From IMG/VR virus record IMGVR_UViG_3300042924_007028, positions 1 to 38,230 of that record: a stretch of 38,230 nucleotides of DNA; one strand, given 5' to 3'. The notes below the pieces were generated by a model. That model had not been told where the DNA came from. It saw only the letters and a program-made list of their open reading frames with translations, and searched no databases. The DNA is from a virus. A program made the translations under genes and the position numbers. Below, one piece after another: positions 1 through 7,465 of the stretch (positions are counted from its first letter, which is position 1; each line of letters begins with the position of its first letter).

Positions 1-1
1 C

Positions 2-754
2 ACTTTTGATCTGTCGAAGCCTGACATAAACGAAGCTCGCGGTGGGCGCATTGGCTACGACTATGGCGGCAACGTTCGCACTGGCGACAATCCAGGTGGC
101 GCGGCAGACGCAAATCGTCCTGCGGCAACCTCCCGCGATGCCAGCCGGAATTACAACGTTGGCTCTGGCACCCAAACCGCTGGCCCAAGCGGCGGCAACC
201 GCCCCGACAATCGCCCTGACAACCGTCCCGACAACAGCAATGATCGTTTCAACATTGGCGGCGGCGGAGCACCAATGCCTCCTCAGCGCGGAGACGATAG
301 TTTCTTCGGCAACATGGGCGGCAACATTGGGTCTGTTTTGGGCGGACTTGCGCTCGGGCCGATTGGGTCGATTGGCGGAAGGTACCTCGGCAATCAATTC
401 AATCAGCCTGACAATTCGCGCTTCGAAGCGAAGAACGATGAATTTGGGAACCCTGTTGGCGGTGGATGGTTGGACTTCTTGGGCAACTCAGGCAACCCTC
501 CTGCTCCAATGACCAGCGACAATCGTCGTGACCCGATTGTTCAGCCTCGCAAGCCTCGGAGACGGGTGTTGATGCCGGACGGAACTTATCAAGAAGTTGA
601 GGAATACAAATCTGGCGGAGAGGTGAAAAGCCCCATTGCCAAAAATACAAAAACAGAACATAATAGTCCGATTGTCGAGGTCGCCCTCAGCAAAATCAGG
701 TCTCTGCCGCGAGGCTCTGATTACCCCTCTCGCGGCATGCGGGGACGCCCGTAA
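2..754 (+). CDS. Partial Gly/Asn/Pro-rich virion-type protein (C-terminal part)
   Basis: The frame is open from the left edge, so the start lies outside the window; about 250 residues are visible. The visible N-terminal half is low complexity, with GG motifs (EARGGRIGYDYGG) and a tandem RPDN repeat (RPDNRPDNRPDN at about residues 71-82). The middle holds a small glycine-zipper-like stretch (GGNIGSVLGGLALGPIGSIGG) that could insert in or lie along a membrane. The C-terminal part has DGTYQEVEEYKSGGEVKSP. I do not recognise a family. The position upstream of scaffold and capsid genes, and the GG motif shared with later virion proteins, suggest a virion-associated protein. An internal ATG at 275 exists, but coding continues upstream of it, so I treat the gene as partial. 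Confidence 0.7.
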   Translation, partial: TFDLSKPDINEARGGRIGYDYGGNVRTGDNPGGAADANRPAATSRDASRNYNVGSGTQTAGPSGGNRPDNRPDNRPDNSNDRFNIGGGGAPMPPQRGDDSFFGNMGGNIGSVLGGLALGPIGSIGGRYLGNQFNQPDNSRFEAKNDEFGNPVGGGWLDFLGNSGNPPAPMTSDNRRDPIVQPRKPRRRVLMPDGTYQEVEEYKSGGEVKSPIAKNTKTEHNSPIVEVALSKIRSLPRGSDYPSRGMRGRP

Positions 755-775
755 TTGCAACCTCCGGAGACGACC

Positions 776-2101
776 ATGGAATATTCTGCCAAAACTGTAC
801 GTTCTGCGATGAAGGCAAAGGCAAAACGCCTCTCCTCCACCGACCCACAAAAAAAGGTTGACTCGTCAACTTGGTCGCCTTCCGAGCCGTTGAACACGGA
901 TGTTCAAACTGGCATGCGTCCATTGAGCAAGCGCTCATACAAAAAAGGCGGCAAAGTCGTCGGCAAAGCGGATGGCATAAAGGCGGCAGATCGCGCTGAT
1001 CGGATGCCCCGCAAGTCGGGCGGTCGTGCAGAACGCTACCTCACTCCTGACAACCTGATCAACCGTGATCAGAAGATGGCGAATGAGGTTCGCGAAGGCG
1101 GCAAGGCGCACGTTGGCGGATTGAAGCATGGCGGCAAAGCCAAGAAGTTCGGCGGTGGTCCAATCGGCGAGAACCCAATTAATCAGCAGAACCAGATGAT
1201 GGGTCGAGCTGCGGGTGCGATGAAGAAGGGCGGTCGTGCAAAACATGCAACCAAGGGCAGCGTTCCTTTGCCTCCGGTTATGCCTTTGAGCATGAAAGAA
1301 GAGCGCGAATCGAACGCACGTGAAGATGCTTTGATCGAAAGCATCGCTGCTCGCAAAGCAGCAGAAGATGCTGAAAAGCGTCGCGCAGCCAATGCGGCAG
1401 CTTTCGATGCAGATCAAGTCAAGGCTCGTCAGGATGTTTATGGCGTCACTGGTCAGAAGCGCGGCGGCAAGGTCAAGTTCGAAGGCTCCGCGAAGGATGA
1501 AGCCCAAGATAAAAAGCTCGCTGCCAAGCGCGGCATGACCATGAAGCAGTGGGAAGCGTCGAAGGCTGACACGAAGCACGACAAGCAGGAGTCCATGAAG
1601 GGCTTGAAAAAAGGCGGCAAAGCGGAACATGCTGCCGATTGCTCATGCAAACAGTGCGGCGGCGGTCGCACAATGAAATACAGCGGCGGCGGCGTGTTCT
1701 CTGGCAACTCAACAACCAAGGTTCCTGGAGTTGTTGGCGGTCGCAAAGCTCACGCAAAGGGCGGCAAAGTTGGCAAGGGCAAAGGCAAGGGCAAGACGCA
1801 CATCAATATCATCATTGGTGCGCACGGGAGCCCTGCTGGCGGCGGCATGATGCCGAATGCACCAGTTCCTGCTCCAATGTCCCCGAGAACACCTCCAATG
1901 CCTCAAGGTGGGCCTCCAATGCCACCTCCAGGAATGATGCCTCCAGGAGCTGGCGGTCCTCCGCCAGGAATGATGCCCCCTCCAGGAATGATGCCACGGA
2001 GATACGGTGGTCGTGCGACCCACGTCATTGATCATGCTGCTGGCGGAGGTTTGGGTCGGTTGGAAAAGGTTAAGGCTTACGGTCTGGCTGGACCAAAATA
2101 A
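776..2101 (+). CDS. Large Lys/Gly-rich low-complexity protein with GGK repeats
   Basis: The product is 441 residues. I chose ATG 776 because GGAG at 766-769 sits 6 bases upstream; the frame is open to a TTG at 755. The protein is strongly basic and built around about ten copies of a (K/R)xGG(K/R) motif (KKGGKVVGK, HGGKAKKFGGG, MKKGGRAKH, KRGGKVKF, LKKGGKAEH). A three-cysteine cluster CSCKQC lies near residue 290. The C-terminal fifth is Pro/Gly/Met rich with repeated PPGMM units. The segment RADRMPRKSGGR recurs almost exactly in the small protein at 7139-7414. Composition suggests nucleic-acid binding or a disordered internal virion protein; that is inference. A role as head or ejection protein is possible. 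Confidence is high for a gene, low for function. Confidence 0.85.
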   Translation: MEYSAKTVRSAMKAKAKRLSSTDPQKKVDSSTWSPSEPLNTDVQTGMRPLSKRSYKKGGKVVGKADGIKAADRADRMPRKSGGRAERYLTPDNLINRDQKMANEVREGGKAHVGGLKHGGKAKKFGGGPIGENPINQQNQMMGRAAGAMKKGGRAKHATKGSVPLPPVMPLSMKEERESNAREDALIESIAARKAAEDAEKRRAANAAAFDADQVKARQDVYGVTGQKRGGKVKFEGSAKDEAQDKKLAAKRGMTMKQWEASKADTKHDKQESMKGLKKGGKAEHAADCSCKQCGGGRTMKYSGGGVFSGNSTTKVPGVVGGRKAHAKGGKVGKGKGKGKTHINIIIGAHGSPAGGGMMPNAPVPAPMSPRTPPMPQGGPPMPPPGMMPPGAGGPPPGMMPPPGMMPRRYGGRATHVIDHAAGGGLGRLEKVKAYGLAGPK

Positions 2102-2126
2102 GTTCTCGGAAGCAATTCCGTGAAAA

Positions 2127-2163
2127 GGGCCGGACGCTTTCACCCCTCTGTGGTGTCCGGCCC
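2127..2163 (+). terminator. GC-rich stem-loop after the Lys/Gly-rich gene
   Basis: GGGCCGGAC (2127-2135) pairs perfectly with GTCCGGCCC (2155-2163), leaving a 19-base loop. It lies in the 98-base gap between two genes. The downstream AATAATTAAC has no real T-run, so it may be a weak terminator, a processing site or an mRNA 3' stabiliser rather than a classic intrinsic terminator. The same stem core GGGCCGGA is reused in the terminator at 27822. Confidence 0.55.
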
Positions 2164-2199
2164 AATAATTAACAGAGGGGAAAATCAGAGGGGTCTGAA

Positions 2200-2418
2200 A
2201 TGATATTAAATACGACGCATCAGCTCAGTTATGAGTTGAAAAGAATGATCGGAGCGGAATACGAACGCATCCGAGACAATCTTGCCGCTGGTTCGGCATC
2301 TTCATTCGATGAATACCAGCGTCAAGTCGGAAAAGTTCAAGGGCTTTCGCTTGCACTTGAATTTGTGAACGAAGCCAAGGCGATTGCCGATGGTGAAACA
2401 GTCAGAGGGGAAAACTGA
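2200..2418 (+). CDS. Small hypothetical protein, helical
   Basis: The product is 72 residues starting at ATG 2200, with AGAGGGG at 2187-2193 as ribosome binding site. The sequence is largely helical and amphipathic (YELKRMIGAEYERIRDNLAAG, then a VQGLSLALEFVNEAKAIAD segment). This layout, a short helix pair with YQRQVGKVQGL, resembles small phage proteins located between portal/terminase and scaffold genes, but I cannot name a family. The stop codon (2416-2418) is one base before the start of the co-chaperonin-like gene, so the two are probably translated together from one message. Confidence 0.75.
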   Translation: MILNTTHQLSYELKRMIGAEYERIRDNLAAGSASSFDEYQRQVGKVQGLSLALEFVNEAKAIADGETVRGEN

Positions 2419-2419
2419 C

Positions 2420-2812
2420 ATGCCTGCAATGAAGATGTACCACGAAACAGATCCTCGAGAGCTGCTCGTTGAGCAGGTTGGAGACATTTCTGATTTTGAA
2501 TTGTTTAACAACCAAGTTCTTGTTGCGCTTTATCTCCGACCAAAGATAACAAAAAGCGGAATTATTTTGACTGATCAAACAGTCGACGAAGATATTTATC
2601 AAAGCAAAGTTGGCCTCGTGCTGAAAAAAGGCCCGACTGCTTTCCAAGACGAAGAAGGTCAATGGTTCAAAGAAGTAACCATTAATGAAGGCGATTGGCT
2701 CGTTTCTCGAGCATCGGACGGCTGGACAATCACGATAAATAGCGTTCCTTGCAAAATTTTGAATGATGTCAATGTCAAAGGTCGCATTTTAGATGTCGAT
2801 CAGGTTTGGTAA
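2420..2812 (+). CDS. GroES-like co-chaperonin (Cpn10 fold)
   Basis: The product is 130 residues from ATG 2420 (GAGGGG at 2405-2410). Residues about 31-130 follow the Cpn10 pattern: a first strand NNQVLVALYL, then KITKSGIILTD in the place of the GroES mobile loop, YQSKVGLVLKKGP for the KVVAVGPG strand, INEGDWLVSR for the VGDRVLF strand, and a terminal GRILDVDQVW for the xEDILAVV strand. The hydrophobic tripeptide (here IIL, residues 48-50) is the part of GroES that docks to GroEL. An extra N-terminal region of about 30 residues is not typical of GroES (97 residues). T4 gp31 is a precedent for a phage co-chaperonin that helps GroEL fold the capsid protein; the position just before scaffold and capsid genes fits that role. 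Function is inferred from pattern only. Confidence 0.7.
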   Translation: MPAMKMYHETDPRELLVEQVGDISDFELFNNQVLVALYLRPKITKSGIILTDQTVDEDIYQSKVGLVLKKGPTAFQDEEGQWFKEVTINEGDWLVSRASDGWTITINSVPCKILNDVNVKGRILDVDQVW

Positions 2813-2821
2813 GGAGCCAAA

Positions 2822-3721
2822 ATGTCAGAAAACGATAAAAATGATATTGAGTTGGTGCTTGAACCGCTCGAGAATGAAGTCCCAGCTGAAGAAATTCAGG
2901 TGGAAAAAGATGAAGAGCCTGTAAGAGAGGAAATTTCGGCCGAGGACGGCATTCGAGAGCTGAAATTCAAGCTCGAGGAAGAGCGTCAGGCTCGTTTGGA
3001 CGCTGAAAGGCGGATGAAACAGGCCTCGGAACAGGCAACTGCTGCCAAAAGCGAGGTCGATGACACAAATCTCCGACTGATTGACAATGCAATCGACACG
3101 GTGAAATCAAATCAGCTCGTGTTGAAACGTTCTTACGCAGATGCGCTCTCATCCGGCGACCATGAAGCGGCTGCTGACATCCAAATGCAGATGTCGGAGA
3201 CCTCTGCACAGAAAATGCAGCTTGAACAAGGCCGCACTGCTTACGAAAACAGAGTAAAGGAGTTGAAAAACCAGCCTCAAGCTCCCTCCGACCCCGTCGA
3301 AGCCCTTGCTTCTCAGCTTTCGGGACGTTCTGCGGACTGGGTCAGGTCTCATCCGGAGTATGCAACGAACCCTCGCCTCTATCAGAAGATGATTGCGGCC
3401 CACAACCTCGCGGTTGCGGACGGGATTGAGGCTGATTCGGACGATTACTTCAATACGATTGAAGATACGTTGAAAATTCAGTCGCGTCGTTTCGTTCAAC
3501 AAGAGGATTCCGCCTTGTCAAGTGCTTCTGCCCCAACAGCTCGCCGCTCTGCGCCCCCAGCAGCTCCCGTTTCGCGTTCTCCGACGACCAATTCCGGCAC
3601 AAAGCCGAATGTTGTGCGTCTAAATTCTCAGGAACGTGAGATGGCAAGCCTGATGGGGATGACAGATCAGGAATATGCCCGAAACAAATCCGCCTTGATC
3701 AAAGAAGGCAAGTTGAATTGA
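2822..3721 (+). CDS. Scaffolding-like acidic coiled-coil protein
   Basis: The product is 299 residues from ATG 2822, preceded by AAGGAG. The first 45 residues are very acidic, followed by a long predicted coiled coil (about residues 43-150; heptad-like runs such as LKFKLEEERQARLDAERRM). The middle contains SGRSADWVRSHPEYATNP, seen in phage scaffold and head-assembly proteins, and the C-terminal quarter is Ala/Pro/Ser rich, ending in a short helix with MTDQEYARNKSALIKEGKL. Acidic, helical composition, length and position before the capsid gene are the usual signs of a procapsid scaffolding protein. No protease domain is apparent. The assignment is by context and composition, not by a family signature. 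Confidence 0.7.
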   Translation: MSENDKNDIELVLEPLENEVPAEEIQVEKDEEPVREEISAEDGIRELKFKLEEERQARLDAERRMKQASEQATAAKSEVDDTNLRLIDNAIDTVKSNQLVLKRSYADALSSGDHEAAADIQMQMSETSAQKMQLEQGRTAYENRVKELKNQPQAPSDPVEALASQLSGRSADWVRSHPEYATNPRLYQKMIAAHNLAVADGIEADSDDYFNTIEDTLKIQSRRFVQQEDSALSSASAPTARRSAPPAAPVSRSPTTNSGTKPNVVRLNSQEREMASLMGMTDQEYARNKSALIKEGKLN

Positions 3722-3735
3722 TTGGAGATACCGAA

Positions 3736-4242
3736 ATGAAGAATGTTGAAGCTGCAAATCGTCGCGAGGTTCGTCCATCGCTGCGTGAAGACGATCCAAG
3801 AGCCTTGGCCGCGCAGCGTGCGGCGGAAATCCGTGGCAATTCGTCCCCGCTCGACGATGGGGTGGATGAATTTGCTGCGCCACCTGCTCCGGACGGTTGG
3901 TCGTATGAATGGAAGCGCAAATCCTCGATGAATATGGAAGACCTTTCGCATATGAACCATGTTCGGCGAATGGGTTGGACGCCTGTTCCGGTTGAACGCC
4001 ATCCGGACATGATGCATGTTGGAGCGGAAGGTTCCATTGAAAGAAAAGGTATGCTTTTGATGGAGCGGCCTGAAGAAATCACGCTCGATGCTCGGGCGAA
4101 AGATTTGCTCATGGCTCGCCGTCAGGTAAAAATTAAAGAAGGCCAGCTTACATCCTCGGATGGACTGCTTGGTCGCGATGACTCGAAAATGGCTCCTAAA
4201 CTTAAGAAAAGTTACGAGCCAATGCCGATCCCGAACGATTGA
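3736..4242 (+). CDS. Conserved phage head-region protein with PDGWSYEWKRK motif
   Basis: The product is 168 residues from ATG 3736 (GGAG at 3724-3727). The N-terminal 50 residues are charged and Ala rich. The core carries APDGWSYEWKRK, MGWTPVPVERHPDMM and GMLLMERPEEIT, a set of motifs I recall from uncharacterised proteins placed next to scaffold and capsid genes in other phages. The C-terminus is basic and Lys rich. No enzyme motif is visible. It is the last gene before a strong terminator, so it closes the first transcription unit. The role may be head assembly or portal-scaffold interaction; this rests on position only. Confidence 0.75.
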   Translation: MKNVEAANRREVRPSLREDDPRALAAQRAAEIRGNSSPLDDGVDEFAAPPAPDGWSYEWKRKSSMNMEDLSHMNHVRRMGWTPVPVERHPDMMHVGAEGSIERKGMLLMERPEEITLDARAKDLLMARRQVKIKEGQLTSSDGLLGRDDSKMAPKLKKSYEPMPIPND

Positions 4243-4247
4243 TAATT

Positions 4248-4281
4248 AAAGGGGCAGAAAATAAAAACATCTGCCCCTTTT
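4248..4281 (+). terminator. Rho-independent terminator before the capsid operon
   Basis: AAAGGGGCAGA (4248-4258) pairs with TCTGCCCCTTT (4270-4280), an 11-bp perfect stem with an 11-base loop, followed by TTTTCATTT. This separates the scaffold unit from the decoration/capsid unit and is a good candidate for a partial terminator that sets relative expression. Confidence 0.85.
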
Positions 4282-4312
4282 CATTTGCATTTTTTCAGGC
4301 ATAATACCCAAT

Positions 4313-4374
4313 AGTCTTCCCTCGGTGTGGAAGATTCGAATTTTTCCCGTTTCACAGTCGCCTCGGTGTGCGAT
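4313..4374 (+). promoter_or_regulatory. Tandem hairpins with identical CTCGGTGT loops in the capsid leader
   Basis: Two stem-loops lie in the 124-base leader of the decoration/capsid genes. Hairpin 1: TCTTCC (4315-4320), loop CTCGGTGT (4321-4328), GGAAGA (4329-4334), extendable by a G-T and an A-T pair. Hairpin 2: TCGC (4358-4361), the same loop CTCGGTGT (4362-4369), GCGA (4370-4373), plus one G-T pair. The stems differ in sequence but both pair, while the loop octamer is unchanged, which is the pattern expected of an RNA recognition element. A GAGGAG ribosome binding site (4391-4396) follows 18 bases later. No convincing sigma70 promoter was found between the terminator and the hairpins. The function is unknown; translational control, RNA processing or protein binding are possible. 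Confidence 0.55.
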
Positions 4375-4405
4375 GATGGAAACTCTCTGAGAGGAGAATC
4401 CCGTC

Positions 4406-5029
4406 ATGGCAAACACTGCTGCCTATTTCGGTTTCACGCAGTATCAGGGTGGCGCAGGTGGAGCTCCGACTTTTGCACAGTCGACTCGCCGAATCGCTTC
4501 TGGTAACACGACACCCATTTACACTGGCGACCCCGTTATGCCTGTTGTTAGCACTGCTAACGGCTACATAACTCAAGGTGCCGCTGGTACAACCCGTCTT
4601 GATGGTATTTTTGTTGGTTGCAAATACCTCAACACTTCCCTCGGTCGTACCGTATTTTCACCATACTGGCCTGGATCTGGAGCAACTGGTGACGTAGAGG
4701 CTTACGTCATTGATGATCCAAGCGTAAGGTTCCTCGTTCAGACGAGTTTTGCTGGCGCACCGATGACTGGCACAGCGACCACGATGACTTCGGGCATCAT
4801 TGGTCAGTACGCACAGTTCACAATCGGTTCAGGCAATACCTCAACAGGTCGTTCAGGTGCATACCTTTCTTCCGTCGCTACAACCGTCACGTTCCCATTC
4901 ATTGTTGTTGATTACCAGATTAGCGGTAGCAACGGCGGTGATCCAACAACCCAGTACTGCAATGTCATCGTAGGATTCAATAACGAAATCTTCCGGTCGA
5001 ACGGTGCAGGCCCAACTGGCATTAGCTGA
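4406..5029 (+). CDS. Beta-rich structural protein next to the capsid gene (possible decoration protein)
   Basis: The product is 207 residues from ATG 4406 (GAGGAG at 4391-4396). It has no charged clusters and is rich in Gly, Thr, Ser, Val and Ile, typical of a beta-sandwich virion protein. Features include SGNTTPIYTGDPVMPVVSTANGY near residues 32-54 and DGIFVGCKYLN near 67-77; this spacing resembles small phage head proteins that lie just before the major capsid gene. Motifs and position suggest a capsid decoration or minor head protein. It is the first gene after the twin-hairpin leader and is 13 bases from the capsid gene. No catalytic motif is visible. Confidence 0.7.
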   Translation: MANTAAYFGFTQYQGGAGGAPTFAQSTRRIASGNTTPIYTGDPVMPVVSTANGYITQGAAGTTRLDGIFVGCKYLNTSLGRTVFSPYWPGSGATGDVEAYVIDDPSVRFLVQTSFAGAPMTGTATTMTSGIIGQYAQFTIGSGNTSTGRSGAYLSSVATTVTFPFIVVDYQISGSNGGDPTTQYCNVIVGFNNEIFRSNGAGPTGIS

Positions 5030-5042
5030 GGAGTAAGGTATT

Positions 5043-5957
5043 ATGGCTGTTAATCTCTCACAGATCAGAGACCTTCTCCTTCCAGGTCTCCGTGGCGTCG
5101 AAGGCAAGTACGAGATGATCCCATCTCAGTACGACAAGATCTTCACAAAGCACGATTCAAAAATGGCTCTCGAGCGTACCGCTGAAATGCGCTACCTCGG
5201 CCTTGCGCAGCTGAAGACCGAAGGTGGTCAGACTGCATTTGATTCGGGTGCTGGTGAACGGTTCATCTACAACCAAGAGCACACTGAAATCGCTCTCGGT
5301 TACGCGATCACCCGTAAAGCAATCGATGACAACCTCTACAAGACCCAGTTCCAGCCATCCAACCTCGGCCTGACGGAATCTTTCCACCAGACCAAGGAAA
5401 TTTATGGCGCGAACGTTTTGAACACAGCAACGACCTACAACGCTTCGATTGGCGGTGACGGTGTGGCACTTTGCTCCACGGCGCATCCAATTGACGGCAG
5501 CACCGTCGCAAACACCCCATCGGTTCAGGTTGACCTCAATGAAGCAACGCTCTTGAATAGCATGATTGCTATTCGGACGAACTTCAAAGATCAGGCCGGA
5601 TTGAAGGTGTTCGCACGTGGTCGCAAGCTCGTCGTTCCTCCTCAGCTTGAGCCAGTCGCAATTCGTTTGACGAAGACCGAACTGCGTCCAGGTACTGCGG
5701 ACAACGATGTGAACGCGATCATGACAACGGCTGGTGGTCTCAGCGAAGGCTACATGGTTAACGACTTCCTCACCTCCGCTTATGCTTGGTTCTTGCTGAC
5801 CAACATTGACGGTCTGTCGTACATGGAACGTATCAAGTTCGAAACCGATATGCAGGTTGACTTCGTTACTGACAACCTGTTGGTCAAGGGCTACGAGCGT
5901 TATTCCTTCGGTTACTACAACTGGCGTTCGATCTTCGGCTCATTCCCAACCTCGTAA
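5043..5957 (+). CDS. Major capsid protein (HK97 fold, Mu gpT-like family)
   Basis: The product is 304 residues from ATG 5043 (GAGGAG just upstream). The sequence follows the gpT-like major head subunit pattern: an N-terminal helical region, LKTEGGQTAFDSGAGERF (E-loop/beta region near 58-75), ALGYAITRKAIDDNLY near 84-99, a P-domain helix region, and the A-domain signature KVFARGRKLVVPPQLEPVA near 190-210 followed by AWFLLTNIDGLSYMER. The C-terminal FGYYNWRSIFGS is typical of this family. It forms the icosahedral shell; assembly likely uses the scaffold-like protein and perhaps the GroES-like protein upstream. The small size and lack of an obvious N-terminal delta domain fit a separate scaffold. 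Confidence 0.9.
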   Translation: MAVNLSQIRDLLLPGLRGVEGKYEMIPSQYDKIFTKHDSKMALERTAEMRYLGLAQLKTEGGQTAFDSGAGERFIYNQEHTEIALGYAITRKAIDDNLYKTQFQPSNLGLTESFHQTKEIYGANVLNTATTYNASIGGDGVALCSTAHPIDGSTVANTPSVQVDLNEATLLNSMIAIRTNFKDQAGLKVFARGRKLVVPPQLEPVAIRLTKTELRPGTADNDVNAIMTTAGGLSEGYMVNDFLTSAYAWFLLTNIDGLSYMERIKFETDMQVDFVTDNLLVKGYERYSFGYYNWRSIFGSFPTS

Positions 5958-5975
5958 TCCATAGGAGACTGCAAC

Positions 5976-7127
5976 ATGGCTATTTCAGCATTCTCTGGTC
6001 CCGTAATCTCCTTTGGTCAGAACACCATTGGAAACGTGACGGATTACAACCCACAGCTTGGCCCATCCCTCTTTTGGGGTGGGGTAGGCCGGATTGACCC
6101 TCGTCCTAACTTCAACTACGTCCCAGGACAAAACTACGGTGCGTTTACTGCTGGTTTTGCAACCTCGGATACACAGACCATCAGTGCCGCTCCTTACGCG
6201 CTTGGCTCTGCTGCGATTGCAGCAGCCGCAGCAACTACGGCCAACACAGCGATGACACTTGTTTCGGCAAACTCGACGACAACAGGTGTTTCAGTCAACG
6301 CATCGTGCATCAACTACAATACTGGTGTAACAGCGACTGGCCTTTTGCTGCTTGATGGTTTCACATCCTTCACGGGTGTGGTGGCAAGTAGCATCCTGAC
6401 AGCATCGTCCGTGACTGGGGCGATTACGATCGGGATGACACTGACTGGAACTGGCGTAAATTCTGGAACTACCATCGTGAACCAGCTTACTGGTCCTCCT
6501 GGTGGAGCCGGAACTTATACTGTTGCTGGGGACGATACTGTTGGTTCCACAACAATAACGGGACAAGCCGCCTTGGGACCAAACGCTTTTGGTCAACCCT
6601 TCGGCGATACTAATTCCGTTTATCTCTGGAACCCACAGGCTCTTGTTGCTCGGGCGGTTAGTATTGTTCCAGTTTCGAATACAACAACGGCAGCAGTTAT
6701 CTTTACTGTTTCTGGTTACGACATTTATGGCGTACCAATGAGTGAAGCAATTACTGTCCCGACAAGCACGACGACAGCGACCACGACCAACGGCAAAAAA
6801 GCATTTAAGTATATTGCTTCTGTAACACCTGACGTTACAAATGCAATTACTTATAGCGTTGGCACAACGGATATTTTTGGTCTCCCACTTCTCTCTAATT
6901 TCTTCAGCGACGTAGCCATAAACTACAACGCTGCTGCGATCACAGCGACTACGGGATACGTTGCGGCAGTGACCACAAGTCCTGCAACAACAACCACAGG
7001 TGATGTTCGTGGAACCTACGCCGTGCAATCAGCGACAGACGCAACAAAACGGCTTGCCATTCGTCAGTTTGTTCTTCCAGCCAATATGGGTTCCACTGCG
7101 GGCCTGTTCGGTGTAACCCAAGCATAA
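5976..7127 (+). CDS. Thr/Ala-rich structural protein with an inserted Ig-like module
   Basis: The product is 383 residues from ATG 5976 (TAGGAG upstream). It begins with a conserved-looking head-protein sequence (AISAFSGPVISFGQNTIGNV; GPSLFWGGVGRIDPR). Residues about 134-197 form a separate module (TIGMTLTGTGVNSGTTIV, GAGTYTVAGDD) of a type found in many phage fibre and structural proteins (G-T-x-I ... G-T-Y-T-V). After it the beta-rich body resumes (NSVYLWNPQALVARAVSIV). The module looks inserted into an otherwise continuous fold. Position after the major capsid gene suggests a second head or vertex protein. No enzyme motif is seen. Confidence 0.8.
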   Translation: MAISAFSGPVISFGQNTIGNVTDYNPQLGPSLFWGGVGRIDPRPNFNYVPGQNYGAFTAGFATSDTQTISAAPYALGSAAIAAAAATTANTAMTLVSANSTTTGVSVNASCINYNTGVTATGLLLLDGFTSFTGVVASSILTASSVTGAITIGMTLTGTGVNSGTTIVNQLTGPPGGAGTYTVAGDDTVGSTTITGQAALGPNAFGQPFGDTNSVYLWNPQALVARAVSIVPVSNTTTAAVIFTVSGYDIYGVPMSEAITVPTSTTTATTTNGKKAFKYIASVTPDVTNAITYSVGTTDIFGLPLLSNFFSDVAINYNAAAITATTGYVAAVTTSPATTTTGDVRGTYAVQSATDATKRLAIRQFVLPANMGSTAGLFGVTQA

Positions 7128-7138
7128 GGATTAGGGCC

Positions 7139-7414
7139 ATGAAGGGTCATAAGGGTAAGATGAATTCCCCTAAGAAAGGGAATTTTGCAATGGACAAGGC
7201 TCCGTCCGACGTTTACGAAGGCGGTTCTTCGAACGTCGTGAAGGAAGCCAAGGCCAAGAAGCATGGCGGCAAGGCAATGGGCGGCAAATCAATGCCTCGC
7301 GCTGACCGGATGCCACGCAAGGCTGGTGGACGCACGGGTTCGAACATGAACCCACTTTCGTCTGCCCACGCAGGAACGGCTCCAAAGGGCCGCTCTGGCA
7401 TGCAAATGAACTAA
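7139..7414 (+). CDS. Small basic GG-motif protein
   Basis: The product is 91 residues from ATG 7139 (TTAGGG upstream). It is Lys/Gly rich and probably disordered, with KKHGGKAMGGKSMP and RADRMPRKAGGR; the latter repeats RADRMPRKSGGR of the 776-2101 product with one change. No other domain is visible. Shared motifs with other virion proteins suggest a packaged or DNA-associated role, but this is inference. A strong hairpin follows the stop codon. Confidence 0.75.
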   Translation: MKGHKGKMNSPKKGNFAMDKAPSDVYEGGSSNVVKEAKAKKHGGKAMGGKSMPRADRMPRKAGGRTGSNMNPLSSAHAGTAPKGRSGMQMN

Positions 7415-7420
7415 AAAGTC

Positions 7421-7440
7421 GGGGGAGCTTCGGCTCCCCC
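7421..7440 (+). terminator. Stem-loop with UUCG tetraloop
   Basis: GGGGGAGC (7421-7428), TTCG loop (7429-7432), GCTCCCCC (7433-7440), a perfect 8-bp stem closed by a very stable tetraloop, followed by TTCTCCTTC. The tail is T rich but interrupted, so partial termination or mRNA end protection is more likely than full termination. Confidence 0.75.
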
Positions 7441-7465
7441 TTCTCCTTCAACCTTGGGGTTTCGC

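Noticed and set aside
42-512. 156-residue plus-strand reading frame
   Set aside because: It overlaps a frame that is open from the window edge and continues through 754 with phage-like motifs; the composition (Ala/Thr runs) is that of a shadow frame.
4285-4305. TTGCAT and CATAAT as a sigma70 promoter before the capsid leader
   Set aside because: The boxes are only about 9 bases apart, far from the 17-base optimum; no better pair was seen.
6291-7028. 245-residue minus-strand reading frame opposite the 5976-7127 gene
   Set aside because: It is Cys/Arg/Ser rich with no motif, lies fully antisense to a well-supported structural gene and has no coherent neighbours.
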